A program made the position numbers and the translations under genes. This document shows positions 1-9,126 of a DNA stretch of 64,000 nucleotides, in pieces. The DNA comes from Sphingomonas sp. LM7. Lineage in GTDB: Bacteria; Pseudomonadota; Alphaproteobacteria; Sphingomonadales; Sphingomonadaceae. Position 1 is the first letter of the stretch; each line of letters begins with the position of its first letter. The notes below the pieces were generated by a model that saw only the letters and a list, made by a program, of their open reading frames with translations, did no database searches and was not told where the DNA came from. Where the stretch lies: positions 3,751,001 to 3,815,000 of the forward strand of contig NZ_CP019511.1 in NCBI RefSeq assembly GCF_002002925.1, given 5' to 3'.

Positions 1-1
1 G

Positions 2-1708
2 AAGCAGGCGGCCGAGTGGCGCGGCTGGGAAGTCTCCAAGCGGCTGGAGCATGCGCTGGTCAAGGGCATCGATGCGTTCGTCGTCGAGGATACCGAGGAA
101 TGCCGCCTGGCGTTCGCTCGGCCGATCGAAGTGATCGAAGGCCCGTTGATGGACGGGATGAACGTGGTCGGCGACCTGTTCGGATCGGGCAAGATGTTCC
201 TGCCGCAGGTGGTCAAGTCGGCACGCGTGATGAAGAAGGCCGTGGCGCACCTGCTGCCCTATATCGAGGCCGCCAAGGAGCCCGGCGCCAAGGGCAAGGG
301 CAAGATCATCATGGCCACGGTCAAGGGTGACGTCCACGATATCGGCAAGAACATCGTCGGCGTCGTCCTGCAGTGTAACGGCTTCGAAGTGGTCGATCTG
401 GGCGTGATGGTGCCGTGGACCAGGATTCTCGAAGCGGCGAACGAGAACGACGCCGACATGATCGGGCTGAGCGGGCTGATCACCCCAAGCCTCGACGAGA
501 TGGTCACCGTTGCCGAGGAAATGCAGCGCACCGGGATGACCATGCCGCTGCTGATCGGCGGCGCGACGACGAGCCGCGTGCATACTGCGCTGCGCATAGA
601 GCCGGCGTATAAGGGTCCCGTGGTGCATGTGCTCGACGCGTCGCGCGCGGTGGGAGTCGCCACAACTCTGGTCTCCGAGACGATCCGCGACGATTATGTC
701 GCCAAGATCGCCGCCGAATATGAGGCGGTGCGCGTCGCGCGCGCTGGCCGGGGGCAGAGCGAGTTGGTGCCGATCGACAAGGCGCGAGACAACGCCTTCG
801 AAGCGGACATGAAGCTTAAGCCGGGCAAGCCGCGGATGCCGGGCGTCCACGAGTTCCTCGACTGGGACCTCGAGGATCTGCGGAAGTATATCGACTGGAC
901 GCCGTTCTTCCGCGCCTGGGAGCTGGCGGGCAATTATCCCGCGATCCTAGAGGACAAGGTGGTCGGCGAGAGCGCGACGTCGCTGTTCGCCGATGCGCAG
1001 GCGATGCTCGACAAGATCATCGCCGAGAAGTGGCTGACTGCGCGCGGCGTGGCGGGGCTATGGCCGTGCCGGCGGCAGGGCGACGACATCATCGTCCATG
1101 TCGAGGACGAAGTGCACTACACGTTGCCGATGCTGCGCCAGCAGATCGCCAAGCGCGAGGGCAGGGCGAACATGTGCCTTGCCGACTTCATCGATCATGA
1201 CGGCGACTGGATCGGCGGCTTCGCAGTGGGCATCCACGGCATCGAGCCGCATCTGGCGCGCTTCAAGAACGCAATCGACGATTATTCGGACATATTGCTC
1301 AAGGCGCTCGCCGACCGTTTTGCCGAGGCATTTGCCGAGCGGCTGCACCTGTTCGTGCGAACTTCGCTCTGGGGCTATGCCGAGGGTGAGCAGTTGACCA
1401 ACGAGGCGCTGATCAAGGAGCAGTATCGCGGCATCCGCCCGGCGCCGGGCTATCCCGCGTGTCCCGAGCACAGCCTCAAGCCGATCCTCTTCAAGATGCT
1501 CGACGCGCACAAGCGGACGGGCATCAGCCTGACCGAGAGTTTCGCGATGCTTCCCACCGCGGCGGTCTCGGGCTTCTACTTCGGCCACCCCCAGGCCGAA
1601 TATTTCGGCGTAGCGCGGATCGGTCAGGACCAGCTTGAGGAATATGCGACGCGGCGGGGCATCCCGCTCGATTTGGCGACCCGGTATCTGCGGCCGAATC
1701 TGGATTGA
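2..1708 (+). CDS. metH: Methionine synthase (cobalamin-dependent), C-terminal part, cut by window start
   Basis: The visible 568 residues are in one open frame running in from before the window. The order is the end of the cobalamin cap region, the B12-binding domain with GDVHDIGKN (the cobalt-ligand His is about residue 112 of the visible part), and the SAM-dependent reactivation domain, ending with [13 protein letters not shown] and [13 protein letters not shown]. Known role: transfers the methyl group of 5-methyl-THF to homocysteine through methylcobalamin, in the cytosol. The homocysteine and pterin domains would lie upstream. In many alphaproteobacteria the homocysteine domain is a separate gene, which cannot be checked here. 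The stop is TGA at 1706-1708 and no gene follows on this strand until 3668. Confidence 0.97.
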   Translation, partial: KQAAEWRGWEVSKRLEHALVKGIDAFVVEDTEECRLAFARPIEVIEGPLMDGMNVVGDLFGSGKMFLPQVVKSARVMKKAVAHLLPYIEAAKEPGAKGKGKIIMATVKGDVHDIGKNIVGVVLQCNGFEVVDLGVMVPWTRILEAANENDADMIGLSGLITPSLDEMVTVAEEMQRTGMTMPLLIGGATTSRVHTALRIEPAYKGPVVHVLDASRAVGVATTLVSETIRDDYVAKIAAEYEAVRVARAGRGQSELVPIDKARDNAFEADMKLKPGKPRMPGVHEFLDWDLEDLRKYIDWTPFFRAWELAGNYPAILEDKVVGESATSLFADAQAMLDKIIAEKWLTARGVAGLWPCRRQGDDIIVHVEDEVHYTLPMLRQQIAKREGRANMCLADFIDHDGDWIGGFAVGIHGIEPHLARFKNAIDDYSDILLKALADRFAEAFAERLHLFVRTSLWGYAEGEQLTNEALIKEQYRGIRPAPGYPACPEHSLKPILFKMLDAHKRTGISLTESFAMLPTAAVSGFYFGHPQAEYFGVARIGQDQLEEYATRRGIPLDLATRYLRPNLD

Positions 1709-1741
1709 GATCGTGCTTTCGCAGGAGCACGACTCGAGGCG

Positions 1742-1887
1742 TGTAGGATTTGCGGCGCCTAATTTCACACCTTTCACGGTGATTCGGCAATTTCGTTGCG
1801 CGATCGTGTAACGAAATTGCGACGTTCGTGCTGCGCTATTTACCGGTTTCAAAGAGCCAGCATAAGCGTCCCACATCAAATCCTACA
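1742..1887. repeat. Possible MITE-like element with 11-bp terminal inverted repeats
   Basis: TGTAGGATTTG at 1742-1752 is matched exactly, inverted, by CAAATCCTACA at 1877-1887. Inside lies a second perfect 11-bp inverted repeat, GCAATTTCGTT (1787-1797) and AACGAAATTGC (1810-1820), around a 12-nt centre. It sits in the 447-bp gap after metH (1709-2155), which otherwise holds no gene. No clear target-site duplication is visible. The nested symmetry is seen directly; a mobile origin is inference. Confidence 0.4.
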
Positions 1888-2015
1888 TTGAAAGGGGCGC
1901 CACCGCTGCCCCGCGCAGCGACGGCGCGCGCCCTAGATCTCGTCGCATACTCGCCCGTCGTCCAGTTGCTGCCGGGATCGAGGCACCATTAGGTAGTGGC
2001 ATCGTCCCCAAGCGT

Positions 2016-2113
2016 CGCCCCGGCCTTGTGCCGGGGGCAACCGGAGGCTGGGGAAGGGCAGGAGGCGAGCGCGTTTCCCGTGCGGCATGGTGGACCCCGG
2101 CAAGGCCGGGGTG
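2016..2113. repeat. Two GC-rich palindromes (dispersed CCCCGGC...GCCGGGG type)
   Basis: GCCCCGGC (2017-2024) pairs with GCCGGGGGC (2030-2038), and ACCCCGGC (2094-2101) pairs with GCCGGGGT (2105-2112). They lie in the gap between metH and the cupin gene. A related palindrome occurs at 51735-51762. Such CCCCGGC palindromes are common as dispersed elements in sphingomonad intergenic DNA. They may help end transcription of the convergent flanking genes. Confidence 0.5.
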
Positions 2114-2155
2114 ACGAAACGGGGTGCCAAGGACCTTTGGCGTACGATGCGTTCG

Positions 2156-2611
2156 CTAATTCGTAATCCCCGCCGGCTCGGCATAAACGGTGTCAGTCGG
2201 GCCGTAACCGGTAATGTAGACATGCGCGCCTTCGGCGCCGGTGCGCGCGAAATGCGCGACGCCGGCGGGCTCGGTGTAGAAGCTGCCGGGGGGCAGGGGC
2301 TTGCGCAGGCTGTCGTCGGCCTTCGGGCCATAGCCGAAATGCCACATGCCCGAGATGACCGTCGCGGTGCGTTCGTCCTTATGGCTGTGCGCGGCGATGC
2401 GGGTGTTGGGCGGGACCTTGATCTCGATCGCGAACAGGCCCGGCTTGGTCGGATCGCCGCTGAGCACGCGGGTTTCGACTCCCGCGAGGCCCGAAGTGCC
2501 GGCGACCGCGCCGATCTGGGGCAAAGCGGCGACCTCGGCGGGGGTGAGGCGAATCTCGCTTGGCGCAGGCGCGACGGCAAGCAGGCCGGCGAGCGCGAGC
2601 AGCGTGCGCAT
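2156..2611 (-). CDS. Exported cupin-domain protein
   Basis: A 151-residue protein with a short hydrophobic N terminus (MRTLLALAGLLAVAPAPS), probably a signal peptide, and a single cupin fold. The first cupin motif is visible as AAHSHKDE (His75, His77, Glu80) and the second as PAGVAHFA, so a metal site is likely. The substrate is unknown. The ATG overlaps the TAA stop of the upstream hydrolase by one base (TAATG), so the two are translationally coupled and probably act together. The frame stays open upstream through the hydrolase, but the overlapping ATG is the sensible start. Confidence 0.85.
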   Translation of the reverse strand: MRTLLALAGLLAVAPAPSEIRLTPAEVAALPQIGAVAGTSGLAGVETRVLSGDPTKPGLFAIEIKVPPNTRIAAHSHKDERTATVISGMWHFGYGPKADDSLRKPLPPGSFYTEPAGVAHFARTGAEGAHVYITGYGPTDTVYAEPAGITN

Positions 2612-3525
2612 TACTTGGCGGCCAGGAAATCGGTGACGAGCTTCACGGTGGCGTCGGGATTTTCCTCCATGATCCAGTGGCCGGACGCGGGAACGACGCC
2701 TTCGGTGACGTTGGTCGCGGCGGCGCGCATCACCACTGCCATCGTCCCGGCGAAGCTCTTCTCGCCGCCCAACGCGAGGACGGGCATCGTCAGCTTGCCC
2801 TGCGCGGCGAGGAAGCCGCGATTGTCGGTGGCGTCCTGATCGAACGCGGCGAACTGGGCGAAGCCGGCATGCATGTTGCCGGGGCGGGCATAGAGCGCAG
2901 CATAATGGGCGCGCGAGGCTTCGTCGAAATGCTTCGGATCGGCGGAGAACTCGTTCCAGAAGCGATCGAGATAGATGCGCTCGCGCCCCGCGACGAGGCG
3001 CTCCATGTCCGGGCCGCCGAAGCGGAAATGCCAGAGCAGCGGGTTCTTGAGGATCTCCTCCCACGGGCCGATGCCCGGTACGGGCGCGTCAATCAGCACC
3101 AGCCTGGTCACGCGCTTCTGGTTCTGCACGGTGAGCGCATAGGCGACCATGTTGCCGATATCGTGCGCGACGACGTCGGCCTGCGTCACCTTGAGCATAT
3201 CGAGCAGCGCGATCATGTCGGCCGCCTGGTTCTTCTTGTCATAGCCGCCCGGGGCGACGACGGAGAGCCCCATGCCGCGGAGATCGGGGATGATGACACG
3301 GTGATCGTGCATCAGCGCGGCGGCGAGCGGCGCCCACATGTCGCCGGTCTCGCCATAGCCGTGGAGCAGCAGCACCGCGGGGCCCTTGCCGCCGCTGCGG
3401 ACGTGGAGCGTGGTGCCGTTGACCGCGATCTCCTGCGTCTGGAATGTTGCGGGATAGGCCGGGACCTGGGCTTTGGCCGGAAGCGTCAGGGTGAGCAGGG
3501 CGAGCAAGGGCATCAGCATGCGCAT
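2611..3525 (-). CDS. Exported alpha/beta hydrolase, epoxide hydrolase / haloalkane dehalogenase type
   Basis: 304 residues with a signal peptide (MRMLMPLLALLTLTLPAKA). Seen: oxyanion motif HGYGETGDMW, strand end DLRGMGLS, nucleophile elbow VAHDIGNM with Asp122 rather than Ser, a cap region containing LLWHFRFGG, and catalytic His283 in SGHWIMEENP. An Asp nucleophile is the mark of epoxide hydrolases and dehalogenases, which form an ester intermediate. Substrate unknown; export to the periplasm is inferred from the leader. It is the first gene of a two-gene operon with the cupin. Earlier in-frame start codons exist, but only this ATG places the signal peptide at the N terminus. Confidence 0.88.
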   Translation of the reverse strand: MRMLMPLLALLTLTLPAKAQVPAYPATFQTQEIAVNGTTLHVRSGGKGPAVLLLHGYGETGDMWAPLAAALMHDHRVIIPDLRGMGLSVVAPGGYDKKNQAADMIALLDMLKVTQADVVAHDIGNMVAYALTVQNQKRVTRLVLIDAPVPGIGPWEEILKNPLLWHFRFGGPDMERLVAGRERIYLDRFWNEFSADPKHFDEASRAHYAALYARPGNMHAGFAQFAAFDQDATDNRGFLAAQGKLTMPVLALGGEKSFAGTMAVVMRAAATNVTEGVVPASGHWIMEENPDATVKLVTDFLAAK

Positions 3526-3667
3526 TGGAGCGGTCTCCCGCGGCGAGCGGCCGCGTCGCGATGCTACAGCATTTCGGCCGAATCGCCGGATGAATTGTTG
3601 CGTTGCGGAATAAGGGGTTGGCCGGGGGTTGGGGATAGGAGCTGCGAGTGCTACGGGCGCACGCATC

Positions 3668-5533
3668 ATGCTCAACCTGACCGACATCACGGTGCGCCTC
3701 GGCGGGCGCACGATCATCGACGCCGCCACGGCCAAGCTGCCGCCCAAGGGCCGCATCGGGCTGATCGGCCGCAACGGTGCGGGCAAGTCGACGCTGGTCA
3801 AGGTGATCGCCAGCCAGCTCGAGCCCGATACCGGCAATGTCGAGATGCCGCGCGGCGCCAAGCTCGGCTATATCGCGCAGGAAGCGCCTCACGGCGATGC
3901 GACGCCGTTCGAGACGGTGCTCGAAGCCGATGTCGAGCGCGCGACGCTGCTCGCCGAGAGCGAGACCAGCCAGGATCCGGACCGGTTGGGCGAAGTCTAT
4001 GAGCGGCTGATGGCGATCGACGCATACACCGCGCCGAGCCGCGCCGCGCAGATCCTTGTCGGGCTAGGCTTCGACGAAGAGATGCAGCACCAGCCGCTCG
4101 ACAGCTTCTCGGGCGGGTGGAAGATGCGCGTGGCGCTCGCCGCGCTGCTGTTCTCGCAGCCCGACATGCTGCTGCTCGACGAGCCTTCGAACCATTTGGA
4201 TCTCGAAGCGGTGCTGTGGCTCGAGGACTTCCTGAAGAGCTATCCGGCAACGATCCTGCTGGTCAGCCACGAGCGCGACTTCCTCAACAATGTCGTCGAT
4301 CACATCCTGCATCTCGATCGCGGCAAGCTGACGCTCTATCCGGGCGGCTATGACGCGTTCGAGCGCCAGCGCGCGGAGCGCCAGGCGCAGATCGCTTCGG
4401 CACGCGCCAAGCAGCAGGCCCAGCGCGAGCATCTGCAGGAATATATCGCCAAGAATTCCGCGCGCGCTTCCACTGCCAAGCAGGCGCAGAGCCGGCAAAA
4501 GGCACTGGCCAAGATGCAGCCGATCGCGGAGCTGCTCGACGATCCGACGCTGACTTTCGACTTCCCCAATCCCGACGAGCTGCGCCCGCCGCTGATCACG
4601 CTCGATCTGGCGACGGTCGGCTATGGCGAGACGCCGATCCTCAAGCGGCTCAACCTGCGCATCGATCCGGACGATCGCGTCGCGCTGCTCGGCCGCAACG
4701 GCAACGGCAAGACCACGCTGGCGCGGCTGCTCGCGGCGCAGCTGACGCCGATGGAAGGCGCGATGAACGCCAGCGGCAAGATGCGGGTGGGCTATTTCAC
4801 TCAGTATCAGGTCGAGGAACTCGACCGCGAGGAGACGCCGCTCCAGCACATGACCAGCCTGATGAAGGGCGCGACGCAGGGCGCCGTGCGCGGCCAGCTC
4901 GGGCGGTTCGGCTTTTCGGGACAGAAGGCCACCACCGAAGTCGGCAAGCTTTCGGGCGGCGAGCGCGCGCGGCTGGCGCTGGCGCTGATCACCCGCGATG
5001 CGCCGCACATGCTGATCCTCGACGAGCCGACCAACCATCTCGACGTCGATGCGCGCGAGGCGCTGATCCAGGCGCTCAACAATTATACTGGCACCGTGGT
5101 GCTGGTCAGCCACGATCGCCACATGCTCGAGATGACCGCCGACCGGCTGGTGCTGGTCGATCAGGGCACCGCGAAGGAATTCGACGGGTCGCTAGACGAT
5201 TATATCGCGTTCGTGCTGAGCAAGGAGGGGCAGGGCCCCAAGCTCTCCAAGGCCGACAAGAAGGAAGCGCGCCGCCTCGCCGCCGAAGCGCGCGAGAAGG
5301 GCACCGAGCTGCGCAAGGTCGCCAAGGCCGCCGAGGCCGAGCTGGCAAAGCTGACCGGGCAGCGCGCGGCGGTGGAGCTGGCGATGTTCGATCCGTCGGC
5401 GGCGGACGCGGCACTGACCCGGCTGACCATGACCGAGCTGATGAAGCGCCGTGCCGAGCTGAGCGACAAGATCGACACCGCCGAGGCGGCGTGGATGGAA
5501 GCCAGCGAAGCGCTGGAAGCAATCGCCGACTAG
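3668..5533 (+). CDS. ABC-F family ATP-binding protein (Uup/YheS-like)
   Basis: 621 residues with two ATPase domains and no membrane segment. Domain 1: Walker A GRNGAGKST (34-42), signature FSGGWKMR, Walker B LLLLDEPSNHLD. Domain 2: Walker A GRNGNGKTT (near 342), signature LSGGERAR, Walker B LILDEPTNHLD. A charged linker (about 230-290) and a C-terminal coiled coil rich in Lys, Ala and Glu match ABC-F proteins, which bind the ribosomal E site and tune translation or give antibiotic resistance. The start is the ATG before LNLTDITV, where homology begins; a GTG 39 bases upstream would add an unlikely leader. Confidence 0.93.
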   Translation: MLNLTDITVRLGGRTIIDAATAKLPPKGRIGLIGRNGAGKSTLVKVIASQLEPDTGNVEMPRGAKLGYIAQEAPHGDATPFETVLEADVERATLLAESETSQDPDRLGEVYERLMAIDAYTAPSRAAQILVGLGFDEEMQHQPLDSFSGGWKMRVALAALLFSQPDMLLLDEPSNHLDLEAVLWLEDFLKSYPATILLVSHERDFLNNVVDHILHLDRGKLTLYPGGYDAFERQRAERQAQIASARAKQQAQREHLQEYIAKNSARASTAKQAQSRQKALAKMQPIAELLDDPTLTFDFPNPDELRPPLITLDLATVGYGETPILKRLNLRIDPDDRVALLGRNGNGKTTLARLLAAQLTPMEGAMNASGKMRVGYFTQYQVEELDREETPLQHMTSLMKGATQGAVRGQLGRFGFSGQKATTEVGKLSGGERARLALALITRDAPHMLILDEPTNHLDVDAREALIQALNNYTGTVVLVSHDRHMLEMTADRLVLVDQGTAKEFDGSLDDYIAFVLSKEGQGPKLSKADKKEARRLAAEAREKGTELRKVAKAAEAELAKLTGQRAAVELAMFDPSAADAALTRLTMTELMKRRAELSDKIDTAEAAWMEASEALEAIAD

Positions 5534-5579
5534 GCGCCGGTCCCGCCGGATCCGACACCGGCTCGACAATTCCTTCGCG

Positions 5580-5605
5580 ACGGTGAAGTATTCGATCTTC
5601 ACCGT
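5580..5605. other. Perfect 9-bp hairpin between ABC-F gene and next cluster
   Basis: ACGGTGAAG (5580-5588) and CTTCACCGT (5597-5605) flank an 8-nt loop. There is no T tract, so it is a weak terminator candidate. It lies 55 bases upstream of the next start codon and could equally be an operator or part of that gene's leader. Confidence 0.35.
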
Positions 5606-5660
5606 GCAGCGAGTCGTATCGTGCGCTTCGCAGCCGGCAAGTCCTTGGGGGGAGGATGAT

Positions 5661-6005
5661 ATGGCCAGCGGAATTCAGACCAATGTAAACACTGCGCTCG
5701 CTTCGGTCGGCAAGGCGCTGAACGAGCTGCTGACGTTGCGGATTCAGACCGTCGTCACCGCGATGACCATTGCGCAGGACGCCGACGGCAACTGGGTTCT
5801 TCAGCCCGAAACCGGCGCGACTGCCGAAGGCGCGACCACCACCATCCGGCTGGAGCAGGGGGACGTCCAGAACTTCTTCTCCACCGCGGCGATCGACAAT
5901 CCCAAGGTGATGGAAATCCACGCCGAGCAAGTGAAGCTCAGCCGCCAGATCGTCGCCGACAATTTGAAGGCGGTCGCCGACCTCGCCAAATCGCTGACGG
6001 ATTGA
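5661..6005 (+). CDS. Unknown protein, first gene of an unrecognised three-gene cluster
   Basis: 114 residues, not recognised. The start is the ATG preceded by a strong ribosome binding site (GGGGGGAGGAT, 5647-5657); an upstream GTG in frame lacks one. The N-terminal half has a helix (ALASVGKALNELL), then beta-rich sequence TLRIQTVVTAMTI and DADGNWVLQPE, and the C-terminal 40 residues look helical (VMEIHAEQVKLSRQIVADNL). No signal peptide and no membrane segment. Only 4 bases separate it from the next gene, so the two are almost certainly co-translated. Confidence 0.82.
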   Translation: MASGIQTNVNTALASVGKALNELLTLRIQTVVTAMTIAQDADGNWVLQPETGATAEGATTTIRLEQGDVQNFFSTAAIDNPKVMEIHAEQVKLSRQIVADNLKAVADLAKSLTD

Positions 6006-6009
6006 GGCG

Positions 6010-6885
6010 GTGGCGGACTTCGCAGAACTCGCCAAGGGTCTGCTGTCGCTCGAGATCAACACGATCGAGAAGAATGGGATGTCCGGGCAGAAGATGCCCA
6101 GCGCGCCGCATGCGCTGATCGAAGTGGCGCAGGGCTATTGGGATTTTCTGTGCCGCAAATCGTTCGATTTCGGCCAGACCGGTCGGCCGCTGCCAGGCTG
6201 GGCGAACAAGATTTCGAAGGACTTCGACTGGGGGCGCGAGCCGTTTCCCCAGCCTGCCGGAGCGCCCGACCGGCCGATCGCCGATACCAAGCGCGAGCCC
6301 AGGCCGGCGGGCCATGACGGCGAATTTCTCAAGGATTCGCCCGACGAGGTCTCCGTCCTGATCTTCGACCATCTGCGCGAGATCGCGACATGGATGGCCG
6401 AGATGCAGCTGCGCGTGGACTCGCTCGCCGACGCGCAGTCCGAGCGATATTCGTCGCTGCGGGCAGAACTGACTCCCGACGAGCTCTACGACGCGCGGCA
6501 GGCGCGCAAGCGCTTCCGGGTGGAGGACCGCTCGATCTTCCACCGCATCCGGCGCAATTCGGACCAGTTCAAGGAGATCGTTCGCGACAGCAAGCAGGAG
6601 ACGATCCACCGCGGCTGCACCGAGAGCATCTTCTCGCCCGACGCGCTGGTCGCGATCCGCAAGGGCTGGGACATCGGCACCGAGATCATCCTGATGCAGA
6701 CGGTGATCCAGATCGACGGCGACGTGGTCAATCGCTTCCAGATCGGCGTGGACGGCCCCGACAAGGCGACGCTGCACGGCATGCACGGCGGCGCCGTGGA
6801 GCTCTCGTTCAAATATTGGAGCTGGATGATCGACGCGATGGGCAAGCTTGCCGGAAAGGCCAGCGGCGCGCTGCTGGGGCGCTAG
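6010..6885 (+). CDS. Unknown protein, second gene of the three-gene cluster
   Basis: 291 residues starting with GTG at 6010, four bases after the previous stop. Not recognised. Seen: a Pro-rich middle (about 75-105), an acidic helical part (DEVSVLIFDHLREIATWMAE), a basic segment (ARQARKRFRVEDRSIFHR), then a beta-like stretch IILMQTVIQIDGDVVNRF, and a Gly/Ala-rich C-terminal helix ending in GKASGALLGR. The QTVIQIDGD stretch recalls QTVVTAMTI...DADGNWV in the protein before it and LLQPNGDVV in the one after. Likely cytosolic or peripheral to the membrane. Confidence 0.85.
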   Translation: MADFAELAKGLLSLEINTIEKNGMSGQKMPSAPHALIEVAQGYWDFLCRKSFDFGQTGRPLPGWANKISKDFDWGREPFPQPAGAPDRPIADTKREPRPAGHDGEFLKDSPDEVSVLIFDHLREIATWMAEMQLRVDSLADAQSERYSSLRAELTPDELYDARQARKRFRVEDRSIFHRIRRNSDQFKEIVRDSKQETIHRGCTESIFSPDALVAIRKGWDIGTEIILMQTVIQIDGDVVNRFQIGVDGPDKATLHGMHGGAVELSFKYWSWMIDAMGKLAGKASGALLGR

Positions 6886-6890
6886 GCGGC

Positions 6891-7445
6891 ATGGGCTGGA
6901 CCGCCATCGCCGCAGCCGAATGGCAGGCGTTGACGGCGCGCACCGCCTATCTCTTCGACGTGCGGGCGATACGCGACGAATGGGCCGCGCTGGGTGAGCT
7001 GGCCGAATTCTGGACCAAGGGCGGGTTGGCGATCGACCAGGAGGTGCGGCGCGGCGACGGCAGCATCGTGTGGCTGCGCATGCTGCTGCAGCCCAATGGG
7101 GATGTGGTGTTGTCGATCCCGCCGGGGTTCGGCACGGCGGCGGGGGATGCCGAGGCTGCGAGCACGCTGCTGGCGCAGGGGACGCAGCTTCTCGGGCGGA
7201 ATGGCGGCCGGCAGCTGACCGCTGCGAGCGACCTGCCGATGCGCGGTGTCGACTATCTCACGATCGGCGGCTGGACCGCCTGGGCGGTGGCGATCCCACC
7301 CTGGACGAGCCTCTGGACGATGGCGGCCGCAGTGGGGTTGCCCGTGGCGCGGCGGCTGTCGGGACCCTTGTTGCGCGGCATTGCCGCGGGCGTGGCGGGT
7401 CGCGTGATCCGCGCCAAGCTGCGCAAACTGGCCTCCGGCAGCTAG
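6891..7445 (+). CDS. Unknown protein with hydrophobic C terminus, third gene of the cluster
   Basis: 184 residues, ATG five bases after the previous stop. Not recognised. The first half is soluble (EVRRGDGSIVWLRMLLQPNG); the second half is hydrophobic with Trp-rich GGWTAWAVAIPPWTSLW followed by an Ala/Gly/Arg helix (SGPLLRGIAAGVAGRVIRAK) that could be amphipathic or membrane-bound. It shares the order beta hairpin with N/DGDVV, then hydrophobic C-terminal helix, with the preceding protein. The cluster ends here; the next gene starts 72 bases on with its own ribosome binding site. Confidence 0.82.
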   Translation: MGWTAIAAAEWQALTARTAYLFDVRAIRDEWAALGELAEFWTKGGLAIDQEVRRGDGSIVWLRMLLQPNGDVVLSIPPGFGTAAGDAEAASTLLAQGTQLLGRNGGRQLTAASDLPMRGVDYLTIGGWTAWAVAIPPWTSLWTMAAAVGLPVARRLSGPLLRGIAAGVAGRVIRAKLRKLASGS

Positions 7446-7517
7446 ACGCCTCGGCGCGGCGCTTGCCGCGAAGCGCAGGCGCGCTACACCGCTGTGGAGT
7501 CAGGGGAGAGGACGAAC

Positions 7518-9116
7518 ATGGCCAGCGTAGCGCAGGACGCGCCCGCCGAACCGAGCGCCAAGGAGATGCGGCTGGTGATCAGCGCATCGTCGCTGGGCAC
7601 CGTGTTTGAATGGTACGACTTCTTCATCTACGGGACGCTCGCCGCTTCGGGGATCATCGGACGGACTTTCTTCCCGGCGGGCAATGAAGTGCTCCAGACC
7701 CTGCTCGCCTGGGCGGGGTTCGCCGTGGGGTTCGGGTTCCGGCCACTCGGCGCAGTGCTGTTCGGCTATCTCGGGGACAAGCTCGGGCGCAAATACACGT
7801 TCCTCGTCACGATCACGCTGATGGGCGTGGCGACCGCGGGCGTAGGGCTGGTGCCGAGCTATGCCGCAATCGGCATGGCCGCGCCGGTGGTGATCATCCT
7901 GCTGCGCATCGCGCAGGGGCTGGCGCTGGGCGGCGAATATGGCGGCGCGGCGATCTATGTTGCCGAACATTCGCCCGCCGGACGCTCGGGCTTCCACACC
8001 AGCTTCATCCAGGCGAGCGTGGTCGGCGGGTTCATTCTCAGCTTGGCGGTGGTGCTGATCTCCAAATTCGCGCTGGCGGACGTGTGGGACAGCTGGGGCT
8101 GGCGGGTGCCGTTCCTGTTCTCGATCCTGTTGCTCGCCATCTCGCTGTGGATGCGGCTGAAGCTTTCCGAGAGCCCGGTGTTCAAGGCGATGAAGGAAGC
8201 GGGCGAGACTGCGGCCAACCCGTTCGTCGAGAGCTTTACCTATCCCGGCAACGGCAAAAGGCTGTTCGTTGCCTTGTTCGGCATCTCGGCGGGGCTGACG
8301 GTGATCTGGTACACGTCGATGTTCTCGGTGTTGTCGTTCCTCGCCGGCCCGATGCGGCTGGACCCGACTGCGGCGCAACTGATCACGGGCGGCTCGGCGA
8401 TCATCGGCATGGGCTTCTTCCTGTTCTTCGGCCATCTGTCCGACCGGATCGGGCGGAAGATCCCGATCGTCGCCGGCTATGCACTGACCCTCGTGCTGCT
8501 TTTCCCGCTATTCTGGGTGATCGGCAGCGCGGCCAATCCCGGGCTTGCGGAGGCGGCGCGCCACGCCCCGGTGGTCGTGTCGGGTCCGCAATGCGGCTAT
8601 GATCCGTTCTCGGCCAACCAGGCCGACGAATGCGGCAAGCTGCTCGACCATTTCTCGAAAAAAGGCGTCGCCTATACGACGGTCAAGGCGCCCGCGGTCA
8701 CGGTATCGGTCGGGGGCCTGCCGGTCGCCGATACGCGCCCGGCGGGGCTAGACGCGGCGCTGGCGACGGCGGGATATGATCTCGCGCCAAGTGTGCCTCC
8801 CGCTGGCAACATCGCCATCATCGTGGTCGCGATCCTCGGGCTGATGGCATTGTCGGGCGCGACCTATGGCCCGGTGGCGGCGCTGCTCTCGGAGATGTTC
8901 CCGTCGCGCATCCGCTACAGCTCGATGTCGATCCCCTATCATATCGGCACGGGCTATTTCGGCGGATTCCTGCCGCTGATCAGCCAGTATATCGTCGCGC
9001 GGACCGGCGATCCCTATGCCGGGCTATGGTACACCTTTGCCGTGGTGGCGATGGCGCTGGCCGTGACTGCCTGGGGGCTGCAGGAGACAGTGGCGCTGCG
9101 CAAGGCCAGACGCTAA
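7518..9116 (+). CDS. MFS transporter, metabolite:H+ symporter (MHS) type
   Basis: 532 residues with about 12 membrane helices. The family signature SSLGTVFEWYDFFIYG opens the first helix, and loop motifs GYLGDKLGRKYTF and GHLSDRIGRKIPI are present, as is ALGGEYGGAAIYVAEH in helix 4. This family (KgtP, ProP and relatives) takes up dicarboxylates, osmolytes or sugars by proton symport in the inner membrane. An insertion of about 90 residues (near 345-435, containing CGYDPFSANQADEC) lies between late helices and probably faces the periplasm. The start is the ATG after GGGGAGAGG (7503-7511). The substrate cannot be told. Confidence 0.92.
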   Translation: MASVAQDAPAEPSAKEMRLVISASSLGTVFEWYDFFIYGTLAASGIIGRTFFPAGNEVLQTLLAWAGFAVGFGFRPLGAVLFGYLGDKLGRKYTFLVTITLMGVATAGVGLVPSYAAIGMAAPVVIILLRIAQGLALGGEYGGAAIYVAEHSPAGRSGFHTSFIQASVVGGFILSLAVVLISKFALADVWDSWGWRVPFLFSILLLAISLWMRLKLSESPVFKAMKEAGETAANPFVESFTYPGNGKRLFVALFGISAGLTVIWYTSMFSVLSFLAGPMRLDPTAAQLITGGSAIIGMGFFLFFGHLSDRIGRKIPIVAGYALTLVLLFPLFWVIGSAANPGLAEAARHAPVVVSGPQCGYDPFSANQADECGKLLDHFSKKGVAYTTVKAPAVTVSVGGLPVADTRPAGLDAALATAGYDLAPSVPPAGNIAIIVVAILGLMALSGATYGPVAALLSEMFPSRIRYSSMSIPYHIGTGYFGGFLPLISQYIVARTGDPYAGLWYTFAVVAMALAVTAWGLQETVALRKARR

Positions 9117-9126
9117 CCGCGTCGGG

